Of a stretch of 64,000 nucleotides of DNA, positions 16,842-24,430 are shown in pieces (the stretch's first letter is position 1; every line of letters starts with the position of its first letter). The stretch is from Kineococcus xinjiangensis (GTDB lineage: Bacteria > Actinomycetota > Actinomycetes > Actinomycetales > Kineococcaceae): NCBI RefSeq assembly GCF_002934625.1, contig NZ_PTJD01000010.1, positions 119,266-183,265 on the forward strand. Direction: 5' to 3'. The position numbers and the translations under genes were made by a program. Below the pieces are notes generated by a model, which was given only the letters and a program-made list of their open reading frames with translations, ran no database searches and had not been told where the DNA came from.

Positions 16842-18641
16842 CTAGCCGCCCGCGCCCCCGGTGAGGGTGGTGCTCGCCTGCCCGGTCGCCGCGTCCACCG
16901 TGATCGAGCCGCCCTCGAAGTCGCTGCGCCAACCGCCCGGCACGACCTGCTCGTCGCTGACCGGGAAGCCCAGCGGGCCCGCCTCCCAGCCGGAGTCGCC
17001 CCACGCCGTGCGGATCGCGCCCCGCACCCAGTGCGCGCCCGTCCGGGGGGAGGCGTAGACGGAACCGCCCTCGAAGTGGGCGAACGTGCCCCCGCCGCCG
17101 GGGGTGCGGGCCTCGTCCGTCGTCGGGAAGCCCAGCGGGCCCGACTCCGCCCCGGTGGCGAGCCACGCCTCGGCCACCGCACCGCGCACCGCGTGCGCGC
17201 CGGTGGCGGCGGCGGAGTAGACCCATCCGCGCTCGAACGCCTGGAACCAGCCGCGCCCGTCCGGGGTCGGCTGCACCGGCCCGAGGGGCCGGCCGAGGTC
17301 ACCGCCCGTGCCGGCCAGCTGCTCCGCCGCGCGCGTCACCGCACCCGCCGGGTCGCGCTGCTGCCCCTGCACCGTCAGCCGCCCGTCGGGGGCCTGCTCC
17401 AGCGTCACGATGCCCATCCGGCGCGGGTGCGGGTGCGCCCCGCCGAGGTTCTCGCCGAGGCGGAACGCCGCGTAGGCCATCCGCAGCTCTCCCTCGGCGT
17501 CGACGAAGCCGGCGGAGCCGCCGGGTCCCTGCCGCTCGCCCTCGCTGCCCAGCAGCGGGACCTGCGGGTCGGGCCGGGTGCACGGGCCCAGGGGTCCCTG
17601 CGGGCAGATCGCGTAGCCGGAGGCGTAGTTGCTGCGCCCGTCGGCGTCCAGCACCCCGGAGTAGTTGGCGGAGTAGAACAGGTAGGTCGTGCCGCGGTGG
17701 GTCACCATCGACGGGTTCTCGATGGTGTCCCCCTCCCACGCCGCGTCGTGGTTGGTCTCCAGCAGCGTGGTCACGGGGGCCCCGGGCAGCGGCTTGCCGT
17801 CGGCGCCGAGCTCCACCGCCTGCAGCGACGACGGGCGGACGTCCGGCTTCCCGGACGCCTTCCAGAGCAGGAAGCTGCGCCCCGTCGCGGGGTCGGTGTA
17901 CGGGCTGGGGTCGATGGAGCCGCCGGGGTCGCGCTCGACGGGCTGACACTGGATCGGCGCGTCCCCGCTCACGTCGCGGAACGGACCCAGCGGCGAGGGG
18001 GCCGAGGCCACCGTGAGGCAGAAGCGGTCCGGGCTGACCCGCACCGCGGAGTAGGCGTACCAGGCGTCGCCGAGGGGGAACGCGGACGACGCCCACAGGT
18101 CGCGGCTCAGCCAGGGACCCTGCTGGTGGTGCAGGCCCCACGAGGCGGGGCGGACGAGGGCGTCGTTGAGGTCGTAGGTCCCCCAGTCGTCCAGGCCGGC
18201 CTCGCGGATCTCCCGCGGGATCTCCTCGTCGGTGTGGGGGTCGTAGCCCGGGCGGCCGGGCGGCCCGTCGTCGCTCCAGCGCGGGTGCACCGTCCAGGTC
18301 TCCAGGTCGGTGCTCGTGAGCACGGGCAGGTAGCGCCCGCCCACGGGGGAGGCGTAGGCGTAGTACGTCCCCTCGTGCAGGACGACGTGCGGGTCGCCGA
18401 AGTCGCCCACCCACGCGGTGCCGGGCTCGAACCACGTCTGCTCGGAACTCGTGCGCCCGGAGGCCCCGGGATCCGTGCCCTCGGCGCCCGTGCGCTCGGA
18501 ACCCGTGCGCTCGGAGTCGAGGCCGTCGGCCGACCGCCCCCCGTCGCCGGCCGATCCGGTGCAGGCGGTCAGCAGGGCGGTGGCCAGGGCGAGGGCGGCC
18601 GGTGCGCGCAGCCGGGGGCTCCCGTGCGGGGAACGGTGCAT
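16842..18641 (-). CDS. Secreted GH43-like glycoside hydrolase lipoprotein with LGFP repeats
   Basis: 599 residues. Signal peptide with lipobox LLTAC (lipidated C27), then a Ser/Thr/Glu linker with SERTG repeats. Residues about 60-430 form a five-bladed-propeller-type GH43 domain: FGDPHVVLHEGTYYAYAS holds the probable catalytic Asp, followed by SIDPSPYTDPATG and WEGDTIENPSMVTHRGTTYL. The C-terminal 170 residues carry LGFP-type repeats (GPLGFPTTDEA, GPLGFPVSDEQ), known from cell-wall-associated actinobacterial proteins. ATG 18641 has a GGAGGA ribosome site. The role is probably polysaccharide trimming at the cell surface. Confidence 0.85.
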   Translation of the reverse strand: MHRSPHGSPRLRAPAALALATALLTACTGSAGDGGRSADGLDSERTGSERTGAEGTDPGASGRTSSEQTWFEPGTAWVGDFGDPHVVLHEGTYYAYASPVGGRYLPVLTSTDLETWTVHPRWSDDGPPGRPGYDPHTDEEIPREIREAGLDDWGTYDLNDALVRPASWGLHHQQGPWLSRDLWASSAFPLGDAWYAYSAVRVSPDRFCLTVASAPSPLGPFRDVSGDAPIQCQPVERDPGGSIDPSPYTDPATGRSFLLWKASGKPDVRPSSLQAVELGADGKPLPGAPVTTLLETNHDAAWEGDTIENPSMVTHRGTTYLFYSANYSGVLDADGRSNYASGYAICPQGPLGPCTRPDPQVPLLGSEGERQGPGGSAGFVDAEGELRMAYAAFRLGENLGGAHPHPRRMGIVTLEQAPDGRLTVQGQQRDPAGAVTRAAEQLAGTGGDLGRPLGPVQPTPDGRGWFQAFERGWVYSAAATGAHAVRGAVAEAWLATGAESGPLGFPTTDEARTPGGGGTFAHFEGGSVYASPRTGAHWVRGAIRTAWGDSGWEAGPLGFPVSDEQVVPGGWRSDFEGGSITVDAATGQASTTLTGGAGG

Positions 18642-19155
18642 GGGAGTCCTCCAGGTCACCGGCGGCGACCCCCGGGTGCGGCGGTGCGGGGCGGTGCGTC
18701 GGTGCGGGGGTGCTCCCAGGTCAACGCCCGCCCGTCGCGTGCGATTCCGGCCCCCCACGCGCGGAGTCCCCGTTCCGTCGGCGGGTTCCGTCGACGGAAC
18801 GGGGACTCCGAGGGGACGGGCCCCCTCCGATGCCGGAGGGGAGCGCTCCCGGGCCCAGCCGTCCTGCCCGGGGGCGCTGCGCCGAGCGCGACCGGCGCCG
18901 CACCGGGGCGGTTGGCGCCACCCGCGCGCGTCACCGCCGGGGCCGAGCGAGGCCGACGTCGGCGGACCGCCCCGGGGCCGGCGGGGGGCGGACCGCGCCG
19001 CGAGGACCTCGAACTCCACCTCGAGCAGGAGCAGTTCCACCTCGTGCTCCGGATCCAGGAGCCAGGGGTCCTCCGGCGCCGGGTCCCCGGTCCCCGGCGC
19101 TGCGGGGACCGCGCCGGGGACCGGGGGCAGGACCGTGCAGGCGCTCACGCCGGCC
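18642..19155. other. Non-coding gap with palindrome between hsp20 and the GH43 gene
   Basis: About 510 bp. The minus-strand frame stays open through it and joins the GH43 frame, but the predicted residues are Arg/Pro/Gly-rich and unlike any family. It contains the 18-bp inverted repeat at 18763-18809. I see no other gene here. Confidence 0.6.
18763..18809. terminator. 18-bp inverted repeat, probable terminator of the hsp20 transcript
   Basis: Perfect arms 18763-18780 and 18792-18809 (GGAGTCCCCGTTCCGTCG and complement) with an 11-nt loop. It lies downstream of hsp20 and upstream of the GH43 start on the same strand, so it may terminate the heat-shock transcript. It includes the self-complementary TTCCGTCGACGGAA. 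Confidence 0.65.
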
Positions 19156-19578
19156 TCAGCGGGAGATCGCCAGCTGGTCGTCGTCCTGCGTCTGGATCTG
19201 GATGCGGCGCGGCTTCGCCTTCTCCGCGACGGGGATGTGCAGGCTCAGCACGCCGTTGCGGTAGCCGGCCTGGATGCGCTCGGTGTCGAGGTTGTCGCCC
19301 AGGATCAGCTGCCGGCTGAACACGCCGCGCGGGCGTTCGGCTGCGATCATCTCTGCGGTGCCCTCCTGGACGGGGCGCTGCGCCTTCACCGTGAGGACGT
19401 TGCGCTCCACGTCGAGTTCCACCGACTCGGGGTCCACGCCGGGCAGGTCGAACTCCACCACGAACTCGTCACCCGTCCGCCAGGCGTCCATCGGCATCAC
19501 CGCCGGCCGGGCCGACGTGCCGAGGAACTGCTGCGTGAGGCGGTCCAGCTCACGGAACGGGTCGGTGCGCATCAACAT
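19156..19578 (-). CDS. Hsp20/alpha-crystallin family small heat-shock protein
   Basis: 140 residues. ATP-independent holdase. Alpha-crystallin domain: [22 protein letters not shown] through NVLTVKAQR and [19 protein letters not shown] to the [18 protein letters not shown] end. The ATG at 19578 lies 8 nt from GGAGG; ATG 19584 is too close and 19572 too far. The leader of about 90 nt contains a CIRCE element at 19665-19691, so HrcA control is expected. Confidence 0.93.
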   Translation of the reverse strand: MLMRTDPFRELDRLTQQFLGTSARPAVMPMDAWRTGDEFVVEFDLPGVDPESVELDVERNVLTVKAQRPVQEGTAEMIAAERPRGVFSRQLILGDNLDTERIQAGYRNGVLSLHIPVAEKAKPRRIQIQTQDDDQLAISR

Positions 19579-19664
19579 CACCATCACCTCCGGGTACGAC
19601 CACTGCGATGCGCGAGGGTTCAGTCGCCGGGGGGTACCACGCACCTCCCGGCGCACTTCCAGGA

Positions 19665-19691
19665 TTAGCACTCCCGGGCGTCGAGTGCAAG
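19665..19691. promoter_or_regulatory. CIRCE element (HrcA operator)
   Basis: TTAGCACTC-N9-GAGTGCAAG matches the CIRCE consensus TTAGCACTC-N9-GAGTGCTAA at 16 of 18 positions. It lies about 87 bp upstream of the hsp20 start on that gene's strand and 36 bp downstream of the SerB1-like stop. Confidence 0.85.
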
Positions 19692-19726
19692 AGGAGAACG
19701 GCTGCGCTGCAGTGCTTCCCGTCGCG

Positions 19727-20551
19727 TCAGCGGAAGCGGCGGAGCAGCAGCAGGGCCCCCGTCACCGCGGCTGCGCCCCCCGCCACCGCGGACGCGCGCG
19801 CGCCGATCCGCACGGCGCGGCGCGACATCCGGAACTCGTGCACCGGCCAGTCGTGGACCCTGGCGTGGGCCCGCAGCGTCCGGTCCGGGTTCACCACCAC
19901 CGGGTACCCGACCAGCGACAGCAGCGGCAGGTCGTTGGCGGAGTCGCTGTAGGCCGCGCACCGGCTCAGGTCCAGGCCCTCGCGCTCCGCGAGCAGCCGC
20001 ACCGCCGCCGCCTTCGCGGGCCCGTGCACCGTCTCGCCCACCAGTCGGCCCGTGTAGCGCCCGTCCACGCTCTCCGCGACCGTGCCGATCGCGCCCGTGA
20101 GGTCCAGGCGGCGCGCGATGACGTCGGCGACCTCGACCGGGGCGGCCGTCACCAGCCACACCGGCTCCTCCCGCTCGCGGTGCGCGCGCGCGAGCGCCTG
20201 GGTGCCCGGCCAGATCCGGGCCGCGACGTACTCGTCGTACAGCTCCTCGCCGATGGCCTGGATCTCGGCCACCTCGTGGCCCGCGACGAACGCCAGCCCG
20301 AGCTCCCGGACCTCCACGAGGTGGCGCAGGTTCTCCCCGTGCATCGCGAAGGACAGCGCCCGGCGGGCCCAGAACCGCAGGTCCCGCGCCGTGAAGAACT
20401 TCCGGGCGTGCAGGGAGCGGGCGAACAGGAACAGCGAGGCACCGCGGATCATCGTGTTGTCGAGGTCGAAGAACGCCGCCGAGCGCTCGGGGCCGCTGCT
20501 TCCCGTCGCCCGCGCCGCGGCGGGGGCGAGATCCCTCATCGGCCCCGGCAT
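19727..20551 (-). CDS. HAD-IB phosphatase, SerB1-like
   Basis: 274 residues. Motif I is [15 protein letters not shown], motif [15 protein letters not shown], motif [25 protein letters not shown]. The family covers phosphoserine and phosphocholine-type phosphatases; M. tuberculosis Rv0505c (SerB1) is the positional equivalent. A hydrophobic C-terminal helix ([16 protein letters not shown]) suggests membrane attachment. The start at 20551 is set by TAGGAT 7 nt upstream; an ATG at 20560 would overlap that box. Confidence 0.87.
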   Translation of the reverse strand: MPGPMRDLAPAAARATGSSGPERSAAFFDLDNTMIRGASLFLFARSLHARKFFTARDLRFWARRALSFAMHGENLRHLVEVRELGLAFVAGHEVAEIQAIGEELYDEYVAARIWPGTQALARAHREREEPVWLVTAAPVEVADVIARRLDLTGAIGTVAESVDGRYTGRLVGETVHGPAKAAAVRLLAEREGLDLSRCAAYSDSANDLPLLSLVGYPVVVNPDRTLRAHARVHDWPVHEFRMSRRAVRIGARASAVAGGAAAVTGALLLLRRFR

Positions 20552-20558
20552 GGGCAGC

Positions 20559-20564
20559 ATCCTA
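20559..20564 (-). promoter_or_regulatory. Leaderless -10 (TAGGAT) for the SerB1-like gene
   Basis: Minus-strand TAGGAT ends 7 nt before ATG 20551. Confidence 0.65.
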
Positions 20565-20606
20565 GGAGGGCCTCGGCGGCACCGCCCCGCCCGCCGGGTG
20601 GGGGCC

Positions 20607-20612
20607 TACCCT
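20607..20612 (+). promoter_or_regulatory. Leaderless -10 (TACCCT) for the glutaredoxin-like gene
   Basis: TACCCT ends 7 nt before GTG 20620; divergent from the SerB1-like promoter. Confidence 0.6.
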
Positions 20613-20619
20613 CGCTCGC

Positions 20620-20934
20620 GTGAGCGGTGCGGGGGTCGGCGGTGCGGCGGCGAGCGGTGCCGACGCGGGGGACGGGGCCCGGGTGGTCCTGGTGGGCAGG
20701 GCGGGGTGCCACCTGTGCGAGGACGCCCGGGAGGTGGTCGGCAGGGTCGCCGCCGAGCAGGGGGTGGCCTGGCGGGAGGTCGACGTGGACGCCGACCCGG
20801 AGCTGCACCGCCGCTACACCGACATGGTCCCCGTGGTGCTGGTGGACGGGCGCGAGCACGACTTCGGCCGGGTCGACCCCGGCCGGCTGCGGACGGCGCT
20901 GCAGGGGCGGCGGTGGTGGCGCCGCGGACGGTGA
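20620..20934 (+). CDS. Glutaredoxin-like (DUF836-type) thiol protein
   Basis: 104 residues. After about 20 variable residues comes VVLVGRAGCHLCEDAREVV with a CxxC site, then WREVDVDADPELHRRYTDMVPVVLVDG (cis-Pro region of the thioredoxin fold). Equivalent to Rv0508, which also precedes hemA. Redox role assumed from the fold. Confidence 0.87.
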   Translation: MSGAGVGGAAASGADAGDGARVVLVGRAGCHLCEDAREVVGRVAAEQGVAWREVDVDADPELHRRYTDMVPVVLVDGREHDFGRVDPGRLRTALQGRRWWRRGR

Positions 20935-21006
20935 GCGACCCGGGGGAGCGGCCGGGGAAGGGGTGTGAGAGGTTCGTCACCACCTCGCGGCGCGCCGTCG
21001 CGCGAC

Positions 21007-21026
21007 TTTGTGCGCGCGTTCACAAA
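21007..21026. promoter_or_regulatory. Rex operator overlapping the rex-hem promoter
   Basis: TTTGTGCGCGCGTTCACAAA contains TGTG-N8-CACA and matches the Streptomyces Rex site TGTGAACGCGTTCACA at 14 of 16 positions. It overlaps a -35-like TTGTGC (21008-21013), 17 bp from a -10-like TAGGCT (21031-21036). This indicates repression of the rex-hem operon by Rex when NADH is low. Confidence 0.88.
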
Positions 21027-21096
21027 CGCTTAGGCTGACCGTGTCCGAACCGGCAGCTAGTGCCACCACCCCGCGACACGAGGACGCCACGATCCG

Positions 21097-22026
21097 GTGA
21101 ACATCGACGACGCGACGGTCGGCCCGCTCGGCGGGCCGCGTCCCGCGCAGGCGGCCACGGGGACGAGGGACGGTGCGGCGCCCGGTGGTGAGGACGGCGG
21201 ACCCGGCGACGCAGGACGCGACGACGGCGCACGGGACGACCCCGGGCGCGGGGTTCCGGAGGCCACCGTCGCGCGGCTGCCGCAGTACCTGCGCGCGCTG
21301 ACCGCCCTGGCCGAGCGCGGCACCGAGACCGTCTCCTCCGAGGCGCTCGCCGCCGCGGTGGGCGTGGGCTCCGCGAAGCTGCGCAAGGACCTGTCCCACC
21401 TCGGCAGCTACGGCACCCGCGGCGTCGGCTACGAGGTCGGCCACCTGCTGCGCCAGATCTCCGCGCACCTGGGGCTCACCCAGCACTGGAACGTCGTCAT
21501 CATCGGCATCGGCAACCTCGGCCGGTCCCTGGCCGGCTACGGCGGCTTCGCCTCCCGCGGCTTCGGCGTGGTCGGCCTCTACGACGACTCCCCCGCGGTG
21601 GTGGGGGAGTGCGTCAACGGCCACGTCGTGCGCCCCCTGTCGGAGTTCGAGGTCCCCTCCGCCGGCTGCGCCACCATCGCCGTCCTGGCCGTTCCGGCGG
21701 CCGTGGCGCAGCGCGTCTGCGACCTGCTGGTGAGCGCGGGCGTCACCAGCATCCTCAACTTCGCCCCCGTCGTCCTCCACGTTCCCGAGGGGGTGCACGT
21801 GCGCCGCGTCGACCTCGCCTCCGAGCTGCAGATCCTCGCCTTCCACGAGCAGCGCAAGGCGGCTCCCGGCCGGACCACGGCGCTCGTGGACGGCGCGACG
21901 CTCGTCGACGGCGGGCGGCTCGGCTCGCGCGCCCTCGCCGGGCAGGCGCTCGACGGGCAGGCCCTGGAGGCCGCACTGCAGCCGTCGGCCGTCGGCACCC
22001 TGCCTCGGGCGGGGGCCACCCGGTGA
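21097..22026 (+). CDS. rex: Redox-sensing transcriptional repressor Rex
   Basis: 309 residues. The first 50 residues are a Gly/Asp-rich extension. The winged helix starts PEATVARLPQYLRALTAL and includes KLRKDLSHLGSYGTRGVGY; the NAD(H) Rossmann domain has VVIIGIGNLGRSLAGY. The C-terminus extends about 60 residues beyond typical Rex. Rex releases DNA when NADH rises. Its own operator lies 71 bp upstream, and it is the first gene of rex-hemACDB, as in Streptomyces. Confidence 0.95.
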   Translation: MNIDDATVGPLGGPRPAQAATGTRDGAAPGGEDGGPGDAGRDDGARDDPGRGVPEATVARLPQYLRALTALAERGTETVSSEALAAAVGVGSAKLRKDLSHLGSYGTRGVGYEVGHLLRQISAHLGLTQHWNVVIIGIGNLGRSLAGYGGFASRGFGVVGLYDDSPAVVGECVNGHVVRPLSEFEVPSAGCATIAVLAVPAAVAQRVCDLLVSAGVTSILNFAPVVLHVPEGVHVRRVDLASELQILAFHEQRKAAPGRTTALVDGATLVDGGRLGSRALAGQALDGQALEAALQPSAVGTLPRAGATR

Positions 22027-23378
22027 GCCTCCTCGTCGTGGGCCTGTCCCACCGCACCGCTTCCCTCGACGTGCTCGAGCGCGCCGCCTTCGACGCGGCC
22101 GGCGCGCGGACCCTCGTGGCCGAGCTGCTCGCCGGCTCCCACGTCGGCGAGGCCGTCGTCCTCTCCACCTGCAACCGCGTCGAGGTCCACTGCGACGTGA
22201 CGCGTTTCCACGGCGGCGTGGCCGACGTCGGTGCGGCGCTGTGCCGGCGCATCGGCGCCCCGCTGGAGGAGCTCGGCGACCAGCTCTACGTCCACTACGA
22301 GGACGCGGCCGTGGAGCACCTGTTCTCCGTCGCCTGCGGCCTGGACTCGATGGCGGTGGGCGAGAGCCAGATCCTGGGGCAGCTGCGTGCGGCCCTGCGG
22401 CAGCTGCAGGCCGACGGCGGGGCCGGGGGTGCGCTCGACGCCCTCCTCCAGCAGGCACTGCGGGTGGGCAAGCGCGCGCACACCGAGACGGGACTGGACG
22501 CCGCGGGCGGATCGCTCGTGGAGGCGTCGCTCAGCCGCGCCCGCGACGTGCTCGGCGACCTCGGCACCGCGCGGGCCGTCGTGGTCGGGGCGGGGGCGAT
22601 GAGCGCGCTCGTGGCCACCACCCTGCACCGCGCCGGGGTGGGCTCCGCCTCCGGCGGGCTGGTCGTGGCCAACCGCACCGCCGAGCGCGCCGAGCGCCTG
22701 GCCGCCGCGGTCGCGGGCCGGGCCGCCGACCTCGCCGACCTGACCGCCGAGGTGGCCGCCGCCGACCTGGTGGTCTCCTGCACCGGCGCGGTCGGGCACG
22801 TCCTCGACGCCGCGACGGTCTCCGCGGGCCTGCCCGGGCGCGACGGGCGCCCGCTGGTGCTCGTCGACCTGGCGCTGCCCCGCGACATCGACCCCGCCGT
22901 GGCCGAGCTGCCCGGGGTGCACCTGGTGGGCCTGGAGGCGCTGGGCGCCGACCTGGCCGGTGCCGGGATCGGCGCGGACCTGCGCTCGGTGCGCCAGATC
23001 GTCGCCGAGGAGGTCGCCGCCTACGCCGCCGCCCGCCGCGCCGCCGACGTGGCGCCGACCGTGGTGGCGCTGCGCGCGCAGGCCCGGCACGTGGCCGAGG
23101 TGGAGCTGCGGCGGCTGGAGCAGCGCACCCGCGGCCTCGACCCGGTGCTGCGGGCGGAGGTGGAGCGGACGGTGCACCGCATCGTGGACAAGCTGCTGCA
23201 CACGCCGACGGTGCGGGTGAAGGAGCTGGCCGAGGAGCCGGACGGCGCCGGGTACGCCGCCGCCCTGCGGGCGCTGTTCGACCTCGACGTCACCGCGGTC
23301 GCGCGCGTGGGCGAGGCGCCGCTCAGCGGGACCGTCGCCGACGCCGTGGGCGGCCACGCCCTGGGCGGTGCGCTGTGA
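22023..23378 (+). CDS. hemA: Glutamyl-tRNA reductase
   Basis: 451 residues. First committed step of C5-pathway heme synthesis, reducing glutamyl-tRNA to glutamate-1-semialdehyde. Seen: GLSHRTASLDVLERAAF, the catalytic-Cys motif LSTCNRVEVH (C50), GLDSMAVGESQILGQLR and the NADPH motif VVVGAGAMSALV. The GTG overlaps the rex stop (GTGA). The partner aminomutase gene hemL lies 12 kb downstream in another operon. Confidence 0.97.
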   Translation: MSLLVVGLSHRTASLDVLERAAFDAAGARTLVAELLAGSHVGEAVVLSTCNRVEVHCDVTRFHGGVADVGAALCRRIGAPLEELGDQLYVHYEDAAVEHLFSVACGLDSMAVGESQILGQLRAALRQLQADGGAGGALDALLQQALRVGKRAHTETGLDAAGGSLVEASLSRARDVLGDLGTARAVVVGAGAMSALVATTLHRAGVGSASGGLVVANRTAERAERLAAAVAGRAADLADLTAEVAAADLVVSCTGAVGHVLDAATVSAGLPGRDGRPLVLVDLALPRDIDPAVAELPGVHLVGLEALGADLAGAGIGADLRSVRQIVAEEVAAYAAARRAADVAPTVVALRAQARHVAEVELRRLEQRTRGLDPVLRAEVERTVHRIVDKLLHTPTVRVKELAEEPDGAGYAAALRALFDLDVTAVARVGEAPLSGTVADAVGGHALGGAL

Positions 23379-24430
23379 GCGGCTCGCCCGCCCCCGCCAC
23401 GAGCGCCCCGCTGCGCCTGGGCACCCGCCGCAGCGCGCTGGCCACCACCCAGAGCCGGCACGTGGCGGACCTCGTCGCGGCCGGCGGCTCCGCCGTGGAC
23501 CTGGTGCTCGTCACCACCCACGGGGACGTCTCGACGGCGCCGCTGGCCACCATCGGCGGGACCGGCGTGTTCGTCTCCGCGCTGCGGGACGCGCTGGTGG
23601 CCGGGACCGTCGAGCTGGCCGTGCACTCCCTCAAGGACCTGCCCACCGCACCGCCCGACGGGCTGGTCGTGGCCGCGGTGCCGCCGCGGGAGGACCCCCG
23701 CGACGTGCTCGTCGCCGCGGGCGGGCGCACCCTCGCGGAGCTGCCCGCGGGGGCGCGGGTCGGCACCGGTTCCCCCCGCCGGCGCGCGCTGCTGCTGGAC
23801 GCCCGCCCGGACCTCGACGTCGTCGCCGTCCGCGGCAACGTCGACACCCGGCTGGCGATGGTCCACGACGGCGCGCTGGACGCGGTGGTGCTGGCCGCGG
23901 CGGGACTGCGCCGCCTGGACCGCCTCGGCGAGGCGAGCGAGCTGCTGGACCCCGCCACGTTCGTGCCGGCCCCGGGGCAGGGGGCCCTGGCGGTGGAGTG
24001 CCGGGCCGACGACGAGGCGGTGCTGGCCGTCCTGCGCGGCCTGGACGACCCGCGCACCCGGGTGGCGGTGACCGCCGAGCGGACGCTGCTGGCGGCGCTG
24101 GAGGCGGGATGCTCCGCGCCGGTGGGGGCGTTCGCGCGGGTGCTGGACGGCGAGCCGGCCCGCCTGGAGCTGCGCGCCGCGGTCGCGTCGCCCGACGGCA
24201 CCCTGCTGCGGGAGACCGCCGTCGCGGACCTGCCCGCGGCGAGCGCCGAGGAGGCCGCCGCCGCCCTCGGGCGGGACCTCGCCGCCCGACTGCTGCCCCA
24301 CCTGACGGGCCCGGCTGCGCCCTCCGCGCCCCGGCCCGCCGACGACCTCAGTTCCCAGGGCTCAGCGCCGGGTTCCCTCCCCGGCCCTGACCGCCCCCGT
24401 GCCCAGTCCGACAGGGAGAGTGGCTCGTGA
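23375..24430 (+). CDS. hemC: Hydroxymethylbilane synthase (porphobilinogen deaminase)
   Basis: 351 residues. Polymerises four porphobilinogens. Seen: LRLGTRRSALATTQSRHVAD, HSLKDLPT, GTGSPRRRALL, VRGNVDTRL and the cofactor-binding cysteine in EAGCSAPVGAF. The C-terminus has a Pro/Ser-rich tail of about 40 residues. Start and stop both overlap neighbours by four bases (GTGA). Confidence 0.97.
   Translation: MSGSPAPATSAPLRLGTRRSALATTQSRHVADLVAAGGSAVDLVLVTTHGDVSTAPLATIGGTGVFVSALRDALVAGTVELAVHSLKDLPTAPPDGLVVAAVPPREDPRDVLVAAGGRTLAELPAGARVGTGSPRRRALLLDARPDLDVVAVRGNVDTRLAMVHDGALDAVVLAAAGLRRLDRLGEASELLDPATFVPAPGQGALAVECRADDEAVLAVLRGLDDPRTRVAVTAERTLLAALEAGCSAPVGAFARVLDGEPARLELRAAVASPDGTLLRETAVADLPAASAEEAAAALGRDLAARLLPHLTGPAAPSAPRPADDLSSQGSAPGSLPGPDRPRAQSDRESGS

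Noticed and set aside
16842..19148. One 768-residue protein joining the hsp20-proximal frame to the GH43 enzyme
   Set aside because: The upstream third is Arg/Pro/Gly-rich with no fold signature, contains an 18-bp palindrome, and the GH43 part has its own ATG, ribosome site and lipobox signal peptide.
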